Assembly: GCA_023390555.1 (NCBI GenBank)
Contig: JAEWCQ010000016.1
Location: forward strand, 186,001-250,000
Source: Bacillota bacterium
GTDB lineage: Bacteria; Bacillota; Clostridia; Lachnospirales; Lachnospiraceae
Reading direction: 5' to 3'
DNA length: 64,000 bases
Part shown: piece after piece, positions 24,296 through 32,868 of the stretch
Layout: each line of letters begins with the position of its first letter
Numbering within the stretch: position 1 is the stretch's first letter
Position numbers and translations under genes: made by a program
The notes under the pieces: model-generated
What the model was told of the DNA's origin: nothing
What the model saw: the letters and a program-made list of their open reading frames with translations, nothing else
Database searches by the model: none

Positions 24296-24364
24296 ATGAA
24301 ACAAAAAACAGAGGTTTCTATCACGTGTAGCAGAAGAGGACTGGATGAAACGGAGAGAGCCTGA
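24296..24364 (+). CDS. Possible 22-residue leader peptide with a Cys codon
   Basis: An ORF of 22 codons begins at ATG 24296 behind AGGAAGGGG and ends 53 bp before the transporter lipoprotein gene. The peptide starts MKQKTEVSITCSRRG and is hydrophilic with one Cys. Its position inside the leader and good RBS make translation plausible. Whether it works as a cysteine-responsive leader or is chance cannot be told. Confidence 0.3.
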   Translation: MKQKTEVSITCSRRGLDETERA

Positions 24365-24417
24365 AAAACGGGGATTGAGTGGAAACGATAAAACATGGTA
24401 GAAAAGAGGATAAAATT

Positions 24418-25509
24418 ATGAAAAAGAAATTATTATTACTATTGGTGTCGGCAGTTCTGGGAAGTGCGTTCGTGTTCTCCGGATGCGGAAAATCCAATTC
24501 GCAGGCAACTGCAAATATTGGGAGCGAAAAAGAAGTGGGCACAGCCGAAGCAACAGAAAGTGAGCAGAGTGCAGAGACGGAAAGTGAGCAGACTGCAGAA
24601 ACGACAGATGTGATCCGGCTGGCAGTTATGACTGCCAACATAACACAGGAGGCAGCTTTGATTGGACAGGAGACAGGAATCTATGAGAAATACGGACTCG
24701 ATGTACAGACGACAGAGTTTGCAGCAGGCATCAATACAGTGGATGCCCTTACACTGAATCAGGCAGATATCGGAATGGTAGCGGATTATGCCTGGGTGAA
24801 CAGACTTGGAGCCACAGCGGATTCGAATACCTTAAAAATATTCACAAGACTGGGAACCGGAAACGGGTCCGGTACAAATCTCTATATTAACAAAGATCTG
24901 GCATCCGGTGTGGAAGATCTGAGCGGAAAAGCAATTGCGACAGTCACCGGAACCGTATGGGATTATTATAATTCATCACTGATCGAACAATACAATCTGA
25001 AAGATGTTGAAATATTAAACACTTCTTCCCCGGCGGAGATGGAGGCACTTTACGAATCCGGAAAAGCAGCAGCATTCTTCGGCAGCGGTCAGACCGCTAC
25101 GATGGCAGAAGCGCTTGACTTTACCCAGAAAGAACTGAGCCTGAAAGATCTGGGCGTCACAACGGATATGTTTTATATTGCGGACGAATCCTATCTGGAG
25201 AAAAATGAAGATGTTGTAAAACGGTTTCTGCAGGCAAATCAGGAAATCTATGATTACATTACGAATAACAGCCAGGCAGCTGCCGATCTTGTTTCCGAGA
25301 AACTGGCAATTCCACAAGAGACATTTCTTGGAGGATTAAAAGAGGCAGATCTTCTGATCGATCTGAAGCAGCAGTCAATTGATTCCTTAAATACAATCAA
25401 CAGCTGGGCAAAAGAGCAGGGACGTTACGATCTCGATTATGATGCAAAAGATTTTATTTATCCGGATGCCATCAAAGATTTATATCCGGACCGTGTCGAC
25501 ATTAAGTAA
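24418..25509 (+). CDS. ABC transporter substrate-binding lipoprotein, SsuA/TauA/NMT1 type
   Basis: Extracellular receptor for a sulfonate-, sulfate-ester- or related compound. The 363-residue protein has a lipoprotein signal ending FSGCGK (lipid Cys near residue 23), then a Glu/Ser/Thr linker with a short tandem repeat. The binding domain begins IRLAVMTANITQEA and has IGQETGIYEKYGLDVQ, DALTLNQADIGMVADYAW and VTGTVWDYYNSS. These match the NMT1/SsuA fold of nitrate/taurine/sulfonate receptors. ATG 24418 follows AAAGAGGATAAA. It heads a four-gene operon (receptor, DUF1254 protein, ATPase, permease). The sulfatases and shared operators point to organosulfur substrates. Confidence 0.85.
   Translation: MKKKLLLLLVSAVLGSAFVFSGCGKSNSQATANIGSEKEVGTAEATESEQSAETESEQTAETTDVIRLAVMTANITQEAALIGQETGIYEKYGLDVQTTEFAAGINTVDALTLNQADIGMVADYAWVNRLGATADSNTLKIFTRLGTGNGSGTNLYINKDLASGVEDLSGKAIATVTGTVWDYYNSSLIEQYNLKDVEILNTSSPAEMEALYESGKAAAFFGSGQTATMAEALDFTQKELSLKDLGVTTDMFYIADESYLEKNEDVVKRFLQANQEIYDYITNNSQAAADLVSEKLAIPQETFLGGLKEADLLIDLKQQSIDSLNTINSWAKEQGRYDLDYDAKDFIYPDAIKDLYPDRVDIK
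24556..24603 (+). repeat. 24-bp in-frame tandem duplication in the lipoprotein linker
   Basis: Two consecutive 24-bp units beginning GAAAGTGAGCAG differ at two positions and encode ESEQSAET then ESEQTAET. They lie in the low-complexity tether between lipid anchor and binding domain, where length variation is usually tolerated. Confidence 0.8.
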
Positions 25510-25526
25510 AAATAAAGGAGAAGCGT

Positions 25527-26846
25527 ATGGGACATTTGGAATATGGAATTCAGGAAGCTGCGGAATTATATACCTATGCTTATCCGCTGGTCATGCTGGA
25601 ATTGACGCATGCCGGAAAGCTTAGGGATGACCGGTTTTATCATTTGCGGCAGTTCCCGACCGAGCAGGATCGAAAGATTGTAAGACCAAATCGCGATACC
25701 CTGTATTCCATCGGGTTTACACAGCTGAAGAATACGCCGTATCTGCTCAGGATAGCAGATATACGGGAAAGATATTATCTGGTTCAGGTGATGAACGCCT
25801 ATACGGAAGTCATCGCTTCCATCGGAACCAGGACACCGGAAATGGCAGAGGGAGACTATTTATTTCTATATCAGGACGATGAAATTCCGCAAGGATATGA
25901 AAACTATAAAATTGTGCGGAGCGATGATTCCATCAATCATTTTCTGGTTCGCACGGAAACAAGGGGAGAAGCGGATTATGCATTTGTCAATCAATTGCAG
26001 GATACGATGATTTTTCAGCCGCTGTATCCGGAAAAAATAGCAGATACGAAAACGGTTGCAGAGCTTCTTGGTGTTTCGCCGGAAACGGTGGATGAAAAGG
26101 TGCCGCCGGTGATTCGAATGGATACGCTGGATATCTCCTTATTTTTGAAAGTATTTGCAGAGTCTTCCTTGGTGAATCCGATTACCGATCCGCACATCGA
26201 AGCAATCTTTACATATTTCGGCTATGAGAAGACCACAGGAAGTTTTGACTATAACAGTTTAAGCCCGCAGAAGCAGGAGCTTCTTGCACATGCGCAGGAG
26301 GCGGCATTTTCCTTATTTCGGAACTACAAGAACGACAAAAAGACACAAAGAAACAACTGGAGCTACTATTATAACGGATTGGGTGCCTACGGGAATGACT
26401 ATCTGCTGCGTGCGCAGACCGCTTACATCGGCTATGGAGCCAATCTGTCGGCGGATTGTATCTATCCGTTTACCTATACGGACAGCAGCGGAGAAAAATT
26501 AAAGAGTGAGCGGAATTATATCCTTCACTTTGCAAAAGACGGATTTCCGCATGCAGCCGTATTCTGGTCCGTTACCGTATATGGAGAACCGAGCCAGAGT
26601 CTTGCAAAAAATGCTGGGAACCGTTATACGGTAAGCAGTTATGATCTGGAGCAGCGGATAAAAAACGAAGACGGCTCACTTGATATCTTTCTCTCCCGTG
26701 AGGAACCGGAGGATCAAAAAAGAAAGGCAAACTGGCTTCCCGTGCCGACCGATGAGGACGAATTTTCTCTGGTAATCCGAATCTATTACCCGGATGAAGT
26801 GACGCTCGAAGGAAAATGGGATGGGCCGGATATTACAGCCGTGTGA
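25527..26846 (+). CDS. DUF1254/DUF1214 domain protein
   Basis: A 439-residue protein with the DUF1254 N-terminal signature (AYPLVMLELT, NRDTLYSIGFTQL, YYLVQVMNAYTEVIASIGTRT). A C-terminal DUF1214 region has NNWSYYYNGLGAYGNDYLLRAQTAYIGYGAN and GFPHAAVFWSVTVYG, given here in pieces. No signal peptide is seen, so it is probably cytoplasmic. The family has no agreed reaction. Its place between an ABC receptor gene (17 bp away) and the ATPase gene (10 bp away), under the same operators as two sulfatases, suggests a step in handling imported organosulfur compounds. That is context inference only. Confidence 0.82.
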   Translation: MGHLEYGIQEAAELYTYAYPLVMLELTHAGKLRDDRFYHLRQFPTEQDRKIVRPNRDTLYSIGFTQLKNTPYLLRIADIRERYYLVQVMNAYTEVIASIGTRTPEMAEGDYLFLYQDDEIPQGYENYKIVRSDDSINHFLVRTETRGEADYAFVNQLQDTMIFQPLYPEKIADTKTVAELLGVSPETVDEKVPPVIRMDTLDISLFLKVFAESSLVNPITDPHIEAIFTYFGYEKTTGSFDYNSLSPQKQELLAHAQEAAFSLFRNYKNDKKTQRNNWSYYYNGLGAYGNDYLLRAQTAYIGYGANLSADCIYPFTYTDSSGEKLKSERNYILHFAKDGFPHAAVFWSVTVYGEPSQSLAKNAGNRYTVSSYDLEQRIKNEDGSLDIFLSREEPEDQKRKANWLPVPTDEDEFSLVIRIYYPDEVTLEGKWDGPDITAV

Positions 26847-26856
26847 GGTGAAAAGA

Positions 26857-27903
26857 ATGTATATTGAACTCAAACATGTGAATAAATATTTTAATGAATT
26901 TAAGGCATCCGATGATGTTTCGTTTGGAATCGAGAAAGGAAAGCTGGTCGGACTGCTTGGACCGAGCGGAAGCGGAAAAACAACGATCCTGCGCATCCTC
27001 GCCGGCCTGGAAAAAGAAGATTCCGGGGAGATTTGGATTGACGGAGAACGTGTCAATGCACTTTCGGCCAGCAAGCGGAAAATCGGATTCGTATTTCAAA
27101 GCTATGCATTGTTTCCTTATATGACCGTATATGACAATATCGCCTATGGACTAAAAGTCCAGAAAAAGAAAAAGGAAGAGATTCAGCAAAGAGTCGAGGA
27201 ATTGTTGGAGCTTGTAGGGCTGAGCGGGCTGGAAAAACGATACCCGACACAGTTGTCCGGCGGACAGCGCCAGAGAGTGGCTTTTGCCAGAGCTCTGGCA
27301 CCGAATCCACAGGTTCTTCTGCTCGATGAGCCGTTTGCGGCAATTGATGCCAAAGTGCGCAAAGAATTGCGTCTGTGGCTGAAAGATATGATAAGAAAGA
27401 TCGGAATCACCAGTATTTTTGTAACGCATGATCAGGATGAGGCGGTGGAAGTTGCGGATGAGATTATCATTACAAACAAGGGAAAAGTAGAACAGATCGG
27501 GACACCGGACGAGATTTACCGAAATCCGAAGACACCGTTTGTGGCGCAGTTTATCGGTCAGACACAGGTACTCGCTGATTACACAGTGTTAAAGGGATTT
27601 CATTCGGAAAAAGATTTTCAAAAGGCAATTATCCGTCCGGAGTTCGTAAAAGTATACAAAACGACGGAACCGCTTTCCGAGAAAGAATTTATGACGAAAG
27701 GTGTTGTGACGGATGTTGCTTTTCGTGGAAATGTATCGGAAATTACAGTGCGGGTTGATAATCTGGAAATTCGTGCCAGCCGTTCTCTGGATGAAGAAAA
27801 TATTACAATAGGAGAACATGTATATCTGATGGTCTATCGCATGTATGTCTACAATGAGAATGAAGTTTACAGCATACAGAATGAAGTGTGGAAGACAAAA
27901 TAA
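26857..27903 (+). CDS. CysA-like ABC transporter ATPase
   Basis: Energises the importer whose receptor and permease flank it. The 348-residue protein has Walker A GPSGSGKTT, Q loop FQSYALFPYMTVYDNIAYG, signature LSGGQRQRVAFARALAP, Walker B LLLDEPFAAID, H loop FVTHDQDEA and a C-terminal TOBE-like domain from about residue 240. It closely resembles the sulfate CysA at 55404-56468 along its whole length. That differs from the shorter SsuB/TauB ATPases (~250 residues) usually paired with an SsuC-like permease. Start ATG 26857, ten bases after the stop of the DUF1254 gene. Confidence 0.9.
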   Translation: MYIELKHVNKYFNEFKASDDVSFGIEKGKLVGLLGPSGSGKTTILRILAGLEKEDSGEIWIDGERVNALSASKRKIGFVFQSYALFPYMTVYDNIAYGLKVQKKKKEEIQQRVEELLELVGLSGLEKRYPTQLSGGQRQRVAFARALAPNPQVLLLDEPFAAIDAKVRKELRLWLKDMIRKIGITSIFVTHDQDEAVEVADEIIITNKGKVEQIGTPDEIYRNPKTPFVAQFIGQTQVLADYTVLKGFHSEKDFQKAIIRPEFVKVYKTTEPLSEKEFMTKGVVTDVAFRGNVSEITVRVDNLEIRASRSLDEENITIGEHVYLMVYRMYVYNENEVYSIQNEVWKTK

Positions 27904-27924
27904 TCAGGGGAATGGAGAAAAAGG

Positions 27925-28767
27925 ATGGATCGAACAAAATCAGATTTGGGTCTAAACAGTTATAATGAATATAGTAAGCTTGGGAAAGATGAACCGAAGA
28001 ATCCGCTGAAAAAAGGATTTTTGCGGATATTGCGCATCGGTGTCATAACCTGGCTGTTACTCTTGCTGATATGGAGCGTGGCTGCACATTTTACCTCTCC
28101 GACATTTCTGCCGGGTCCGTGGAAGACCATACAGGGCGTGCCGTCTATTGCAAAAAATGGAATTCTGTTTCAGGATATCCGGATCAGTCTGATCCGTGTG
28201 ATCAAGGGCTGGTCGCTTGGAATCGTGTTTGCCATACCGCTCGGTCTTTTGATCGGACGTTTTGAAAAGTTCGGATGGCTTTTGGAGCCATTGCTTAATT
28301 TTTTCCGGTTTGTACCGGCCATCGGATTTATCACACTGTTTCTGATGTGGTTTGGCGTAGGCGAAGGATCTAAGACCGCATTGATTTTTTATGCAACGAT
28401 TTTTCCGGTATTGATCAATACAATCACCGGTGTGCATTCGATGGACGCTTCCTATGTGGAAGCGGCAGAATCGCTTGGAGCCCCCGGAGCAAAGATCTTT
28501 TTTACCGTTATCGTTCCTTCAACAGTGCCGAATATCTTTACCGGAATCCGGCTGGGCTTAAGCGGTGCGATTATTTCCATTGTAGCGGCAGAGATGCTTG
28601 CTGCCAGTGAAGGAATCGGTTATCTGATCTATACATCGAGACTCTATTACCGTACCGACTGGATTTTTGTCGGAATCGTCCTGCTTGGGATGGTTGGATT
28701 TCTTGCGGACCGGCTGCTGTTATTTTTAGGAAAGAAATTCTTAAATCGTTACGGCGTAACCGGCTAG
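27925..28767 (+). CDS. SsuC-type ABC transporter permease
   Basis: A 280-residue permease with about six membrane helices after a polar ~35-residue N-terminus. It carries the EAA coupling loop: EAAESLGAPGAKIFFTVIVPSTVPNI in pieces, followed by GLSGAIISIVAAEMLAASEGIGYLI, the typical sulfonate/nitrate/taurine permease ending. TFLPGPWKT before the core is also characteristic. RBS GGGGAATGGAGAAAAAGG lies before ATG 27925. It is the last gene of the receptor-DUF1254-ATPase-permease operon, closed by the terminator at 28786. Confidence 0.9.
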   Translation: MDRTKSDLGLNSYNEYSKLGKDEPKNPLKKGFLRILRIGVITWLLLLLIWSVAAHFTSPTFLPGPWKTIQGVPSIAKNGILFQDIRISLIRVIKGWSLGIVFAIPLGLLIGRFEKFGWLLEPLLNFFRFVPAIGFITLFLMWFGVGEGSKTALIFYATIFPVLINTITGVHSMDASYVEAAESLGAPGAKIFFTVIVPSTVPNIFTGIRLGLSGAIISIVAAEMLAASEGIGYLIYTSRLYYRTDWIFVGIVLLGMVGFLADRLLLFLGKKFLNRYGVTG

Positions 28768-28785
28768 GCAAAAAGAAAAGAGAAG

Positions 28786-28825
28786 AAAAAGCCGTGGGAC
28801 TTTTTGGTCCTACGGCTTTTTCTTG
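28786..28825 (+). terminator. Terminator of the organosulfur transporter operon
   Basis: AAAAAGCCGTGGGAC pairs with GTCCTACGGCTTTTT (one internal mismatch) around TTTTTG, ending in a T tract. It could also serve the convergent MocR gene. Confidence 0.85.
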
Positions 28826-28861
28826 CCCGAAACTTGGGCGGCAAAAGCGAAACGGTGCGGG

Positions 28862-30250
28862 TTATAGATTCTCTTTTAAGATCAGGAGTCCTTTTTCCAA
28901 TTCATCCTGAGACTTCGTAGAAGCAAGCGCGACTCTGAGGAAACTGTTCTGTTTATTTGATGCCGTAAGAAAGCGGTCTGAATGGAATACGCGCACCCCC
29001 TTCTCCTGCAGATGGATCAGTAACCGATCCGTGTTTTGTTTCTCTGTCAATGGAAGCCATCGAAAGAAGCTGAGCGGATGTCCGTTTTTTGTAGCTTGTG
29101 GAAAATGATTAAAAAACAGGTCGTTTGCAGTTTGGGCAAGTTTTTTCTTTGCAAGGACAATTTCATTGGCCTGTCCCGACAAAATCAACTCTGTAATAAT
29201 CTCTGCGTCCAGTGAAGAAGTTTTTACATTGATATTGAAAATTGCCTGTAAAATTCTTTCTTTGAACTGCCTGCCGAATACCATGTAAGCAACCCGGAGT
29301 CCGGAACACAGAGATTTGGACGTCCCGCAAATATAAATTGTTTGCTCCGGCAATACCTGATATAGGGGACGCTGATAATCCGCCATGATTCCGGCAGTTA
29401 AAAAAGCATGAATATCATCCTCAATTAGAATCAGATTGTGTTTTTGGATCACAGAGGCCAGCTCCTGCTTCCGTCTGTCTGAAATCATAATCGTTGTGGG
29501 GTTGCAGCAGCAGGGCATCAAAAAAATGCCCTGTATTTTTGTTTGGCGGCATTGATTTTCCAGTTCGTCCGGCAGCATTCCCTGATGATCTCCAGAAACC
29601 GGTACCAACTGGATATGAAAGGTTTTGGACAGCTCGATAAAGTTGGAATAGGTATAACGGTCGACCGCTATGCGGCTTCCCGGTTCAAACAGGGCAAACA
29701 ATGTGATCGCCAGGGCATTCTGCGCACCGGATACAATCGCCATATCCGCCGGTTCGGCATAAATACCGAAAGACTGCATCCAATTCAGCCCCGCCATTTT
29801 TTGATGTGGCATTCCGGTGGGATCGTCGTAATTAAAAAGCTGCTCCAGATAACGCTTTTTGAGGATTTTTTTCGCAGTATCCGAAACCATGTGATTGCAT
29901 TGTTCAAAAGATGCGACAAAACCAAGTTCAATATGTTCCTGTGGTGCGTTATCCAGTGAAATCGTAACGGAGCGTGCGGCGTTTGGAGATACAAATGTGC
30001 CGCTTCCGGTTACGGCATAGATCAGTCCCCGGAGTTCACACAGCTTGTAGGCTCTTGTGATCGTAGTGAAATTGACATCCAGATAATCCGCCAGTTCTCT
30101 CTGGGGTGGAAGCTTCGTACCCGGTGCCAGCAATCCGTTTGCAATATCGTGTTCCAGCAAATCGGAAAGCGAAAGATATACCGGTCGCTTCAACATGGAT
30201 CTGTCCGGTTTCCATGACATGTGGTAATCCAAAAAAGAGTTTATCGGCAT
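28862..30250 (-). CDS. MocR/PdxR-type GntR regulator with aminotransferase domain
   Basis: A 462-residue regulator. Residues ~15-80 form a GntR winged helix (PVYLSLSDLLEHDIANGLLAPGTKLPPQRELADYLDVN in pieces). The rest is a class I aminotransferase fold with AIVSGAQNALAI, MPCCCNPTTIMISDRRK and the PLP-lysine region YICGTSKSLCSGLRVAYMVFG. Such proteins use PLP-bound ligand to sense vitamin B6 or amino compounds. Start at ATG 30250, preceded by GGAGG; a longer upstream frame runs through the promoter and is rejected. Divergent from azlC with overlapping promoters, so azlCD is the likely target. Confidence 0.9.
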   Translation of the reverse strand: MPINSFLDYHMSWKPDRSMLKRPVYLSLSDLLEHDIANGLLAPGTKLPPQRELADYLDVNFTTITRAYKLCELRGLIYAVTGSGTFVSPNAARSVTISLDNAPQEHIELGFVASFEQCNHMVSDTAKKILKKRYLEQLFNYDDPTGMPHQKMAGLNWMQSFGIYAEPADMAIVSGAQNALAITLFALFEPGSRIAVDRYTYSNFIELSKTFHIQLVPVSGDHQGMLPDELENQCRQTKIQGIFLMPCCCNPTTIMISDRRKQELASVIQKHNLILIEDDIHAFLTAGIMADYQRPLYQVLPEQTIYICGTSKSLCSGLRVAYMVFGRQFKERILQAIFNINVKTSSLDAEIITELILSGQANEIVLAKKKLAQTANDLFFNHFPQATKNGHPLSFFRWLPLTEKQNTDRLLIHLQEKGVRVFHSDRFLTASNKQNSFLRVALASTKSQDELEKGLLILKENL

Positions 30251-30281
30251 AGAATCCTCCAACAATATTGTAATGCATACA

Positions 30282-30319
30282 ATTATATCATTGAGTGTAT
30301 GGATTTTCAATGCTAAAAT
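30282..30319. promoter_or_regulatory. Overlapping divergent promoters, MocR gene and azlC
   Basis: Minus strand: TTGAAA (30305-30310), 17-bp spacer, TATAAT (30282-30287). Plus strand: TTGAGT (30291-30296), 17-bp spacer, TAAAAT (30314-30319). The two promoters interlock, so a protein bound here would affect both genes. ATACA/TGTAT half-sites lie within. Confidence 0.65.
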
Positions 30320-30360
30320 ATTAAAGTACAACGATATATTTGAAATGAGGGACGGTACAT

Positions 30361-31074
30361 TTGGAATCAAAAAAACAAACATTATATAAGGCTTTCAAAG
30401 CAGCCTTCCCCAGTACAATTCCTATTTTTGCGGGCTTTGTATTTCTGGGGATCGCCTATGGCATCTATATGAATGCTTTGGGCTTTCATTTTTTATACCC
30501 CATGCTGATGAGCCTGACCATCTTTGGCGGTTCGGTTGAATTTGTGGTGGCAGGTCTGTTGCTTGGGGCTTTTGACCCGCTGAAGGCATTGGCATTGGCG
30601 CTGATGATCAATGCCAGACATTTATTTTACGGTATTGCTATGCTGGAGAAATACAGGGTTCCGGGACTCAAACGATTTTATCTGATTTTCGGTATGTGTG
30701 ATGAATCCTTTTCGATCAACTGCACGGCAGATATTCCCGAGGACGTCGGTCAGAGCTGGTTTATGTTTTTTGTCACGCTGCTGAATCATGTTTATTGGGT
30801 GCTGGGTGCTACTCTGGGCGGTCTGTTCGGCAGTCTGATTCAGTTTAATACAAACGGCCTTTCGTTTGTCATGACGGCGCTGTTTGTAGTTATCTTTCTG
30901 GACCAGTGGATGAAAGAAAAAAGCCATGAAAGTTCTTTGATCGGATTGGGGATCTCCGCGTTATGTCTGATTCTGTTTGGAAGCAGCAACTTTATGATAC
31001 CGGCAATGTTATGGATCCTGCTGGCTCTGTGTCTGCTCAAAGGGAAGTTTGTGAAAGCAGGTGTGGTACAATGA
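30361..31074 (+). CDS. azlC: AzlC-family branched-chain amino acid exporter subunit
   Basis: Large subunit of a two-component exporter for branched-chain or related amino acids. The 237-residue membrane protein has several hydrophobic helices. It carries FAGFVFLGIAYGIYMNALGF, FGGSVEFVVAGLLLG, MINARHLFYGIAMLEKY and FGMCDESFS, the typical AzlC blocks. Translation starts at TTG 30361 after TGAGGGACG; no ATG lies at the correct site. The stop overlaps the azlD start (ATGA). Confidence 0.9.
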   Translation: MESKKQTLYKAFKAAFPSTIPIFAGFVFLGIAYGIYMNALGFHFLYPMLMSLTIFGGSVEFVVAGLLLGAFDPLKALALALMINARHLFYGIAMLEKYRVPGLKRFYLIFGMCDESFSINCTADIPEDVGQSWFMFFVTLLNHVYWVLGATLGGLFGSLIQFNTNGLSFVMTALFVVIFLDQWMKEKSHESSLIGLGISALCLILFGSSNFMIPAMLWILLALCLLKGKFVKAGVVQ

Positions 31075-31403
31075 CAATGAGTATCAGTCAACAAATCATG
31101 ACGGTTGCGGTGGTGGTTTTGGGTACGATGGCAACACGTTTTCTTCCTTTTATCTTATTTCCCGCAAACAGGCCGACGCCAAAATATATACAGTATTTGG
31201 GAAAAGTATTACCCGCAGCAGTATTGGGATTGCTCGTTGTATATTGTCTCAGGGATGTAAATATTCTTGCCGGAAGTCACGGAATCCCGGAGCTGATTGC
31301 CATTGCGTTCACGGTAGGGCTTCATTACTGGAGAAAGCAGATGCTTCTTTCCATTGCAGGAGGAACCTTGGTATATATGCTGCTGGTGCAGCTCGTGTTT
31401 TAA
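31071..31403 (+). CDS. azlD: AzlD-family small subunit
   Basis: A 110-residue protein with about four membrane helices, TRFLPFILFP near the N-terminus and LGKVLPAAVLGLLVVYCLRD, typical of AzlD partners. ATG 31071 overlaps the azlC stop by four bases, indicating coupling. A larger frame starting inside azlC is ignored. Confidence 0.87.
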   Translation: MTMSISQQIMTVAVVVLGTMATRFLPFILFPANRPTPKYIQYLGKVLPAAVLGLLVVYCLRDVNILAGSHGIPELIAIAFTVGLHYWRKQMLLSIAGGTLVYMLLVQLVF

Positions 31404-31416
31404 GGAGGTGATGTTT

Positions 31417-32004
31417 ATGAAATACTATATTTTGATGGGTAGTCCAAGAAAAACAGGAAATACAGCTTCTCTGTTAAAGCCTTTTGCGGAAGAACTTTCC
31501 AACTGCGGAGCAGAATCTGAAGTGATCTGGTTGTACGACAAAAACATTCAGCCCTGCACTGCCTGCAGAGCATGTCAAACTGACTGGTCAAAATTCGGAT
31601 GCCGGTATAAGGATGATGTGCAGGAACTATTTGACGGCATCCTTGCTTCGGACATGATTGTTCTGGCAACGCCAATTTATTCCTGGTACTGCACACCTCC
31701 GATGAAGGCTTTGCTGGACCGTCTGGTCTACGGTATGAACAAATATTATGGAAATGAGAAAGGACCCGCACTCTGGGCAGGAAAGAAAATAGCTTTGTTA
31801 ACGACCTGCGGCTACCAGCCGGAAAAAGGAGCCGATCTTTTTGAAAGCAGAATGGAACGGTATTGCAGGCACTCACAGCTTACCTATATGGGGATGCTGG
31901 CAGAACGTGATCTCGGATATCAGGCTGCCTTTATGGATGAACACAAAGAAACGCGTGCCCGGGAGTATGCCCGAAAGTTGTGCGGCGTAATAGATCACTC
32001 ATAA
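31417..32004 (+). CDS. Flavodoxin-fold FMN reductase / iron-sulfur flavoprotein-like
   Basis: A 195-residue cytosolic protein with the FMN phosphate loop GSPRKTGNTASLL at about residues 8-20 and the Cys segment PCTACRACQ (CxxCxxC) near residue 46. ATPIYSWYCTPPMKALLDR and the TTCGYQPEKGADLFE region follow. It belongs to the NADPH-dependent FMN reductase/flavodoxin family; the compact CxxCxxC resembles that of iron-sulfur flavoproteins, though a cluster is not proven. AAGGAGGTG precedes ATG 31417. It lies 13 bp after azlD and may be cotranscribed; no functional link is evident. Confidence 0.82.
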   Translation: MKYYILMGSPRKTGNTASLLKPFAEELSNCGAESEVIWLYDKNIQPCTACRACQTDWSKFGCRYKDDVQELFDGILASDMIVLATPIYSWYCTPPMKALLDRLVYGMNKYYGNEKGPALWAGKKIALLTTCGYQPEKGADLFESRMERYCRHSQLTYMGMLAERDLGYQAAFMDEHKETRAREYARKLCGVIDHS

Positions 32005-32082
32005 AGTAAGCGAGACTTCTCAAAGACATTGCAATACAAGCCAACTGGCCGATTGCAGCTTTAAAGGTAAGGAATGGCGTAG

Positions 32083-32850
32083 ATGATGAAAAATTTTGAG
32101 TTTAACATGGGAACTGAGATTTTATTTGGCAAAGATCAAATTGATATGCTGCCAAATTATCTAAAGCAATACGGTGAAAAGATTCTGATGGTTTATGGTG
32201 GCGGGAGTATTAAAAAGATTGGCTTGTATGACAGAGCACTCGATGTTTTGAAGAATTTCAGCGTGCTGGAATGCAGCGGTATTGAACCAAATCCCAAACT
32301 CGGCAAAGTATACGAGGGCGCAAAAATCTGCGAAGCATTGATGAAAACTGTCATAAAATACGCGCCCATTGCCATGCGGGAACCAGACAATTACGAAGCG
32401 CGCGCCCAGATCATGTGGGCGGGTTCTTTGGGCGACAATGGGTTCATCGCTTTGGGAAATCTGGCTCCTGCATATAGCTGTCACGCCATCGAACACGAAG
32501 TGAGTGCCTATTACGATATCACCCACGGTGTAGGCTTGGCAATCATCACTCCGCACTGGATGCGGTACGTGCTTTCTGAAAAAACAGTTGATCGGTTTGT
32601 GCAATATGGCGTTGCGGTATGGGACATTGATGAAAGGCTGCCAAAGATGGTAATTGCAGAGACAGCAATCGAAAGGACACGGGAGTTTTTTGCAAGCTTC
32701 GGTGTCCCCATGACGCTATCGGAATTGGGAATCGATCAGTGCCATTTTGATGCCATGGCGGAACATGCTGTCGTTGTTGGAAAGCTGCAAAACGGATTCG
32801 TTCCCCTTACCAGCGAAGATGTGAAAAATATCTTGCTTATGTGTAAATAA
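32083..32850 (+). pseudogene. Iron-containing alcohol dehydrogenase with an internal deletion
   Basis: The 255-residue frame is uninterrupted, but the family (butanol dehydrogenase/YqhD type) usually has ~385 residues. The N-terminal ~90 residues (FGKDQIDMLP, LMVYGGGSIKKIGLYD, GIEPNPKLGKVYEGAKICE) join directly to the C-terminal part (ALMKTVIKYAPIAMREP). The missing segment should hold the NAD-binding GGGS loop and the first two metal ligands (Asp and His). The later ligands in CHAIEHE and THGVG remain. The product cannot be an active dehydrogenase. The in-frame junction suggests a recent deletion. No promoter or clear RBS is evident upstream. Confidence 0.8.
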
Positions 32851-32868
32851 CAAACCTCACACGTTTTC

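Noticed and set aside
24556..24603. Tandem 24-bp repeat as a CRISPR or satellite array
   Set aside because: Only two units, no spacers, in-frame within a coding linker.
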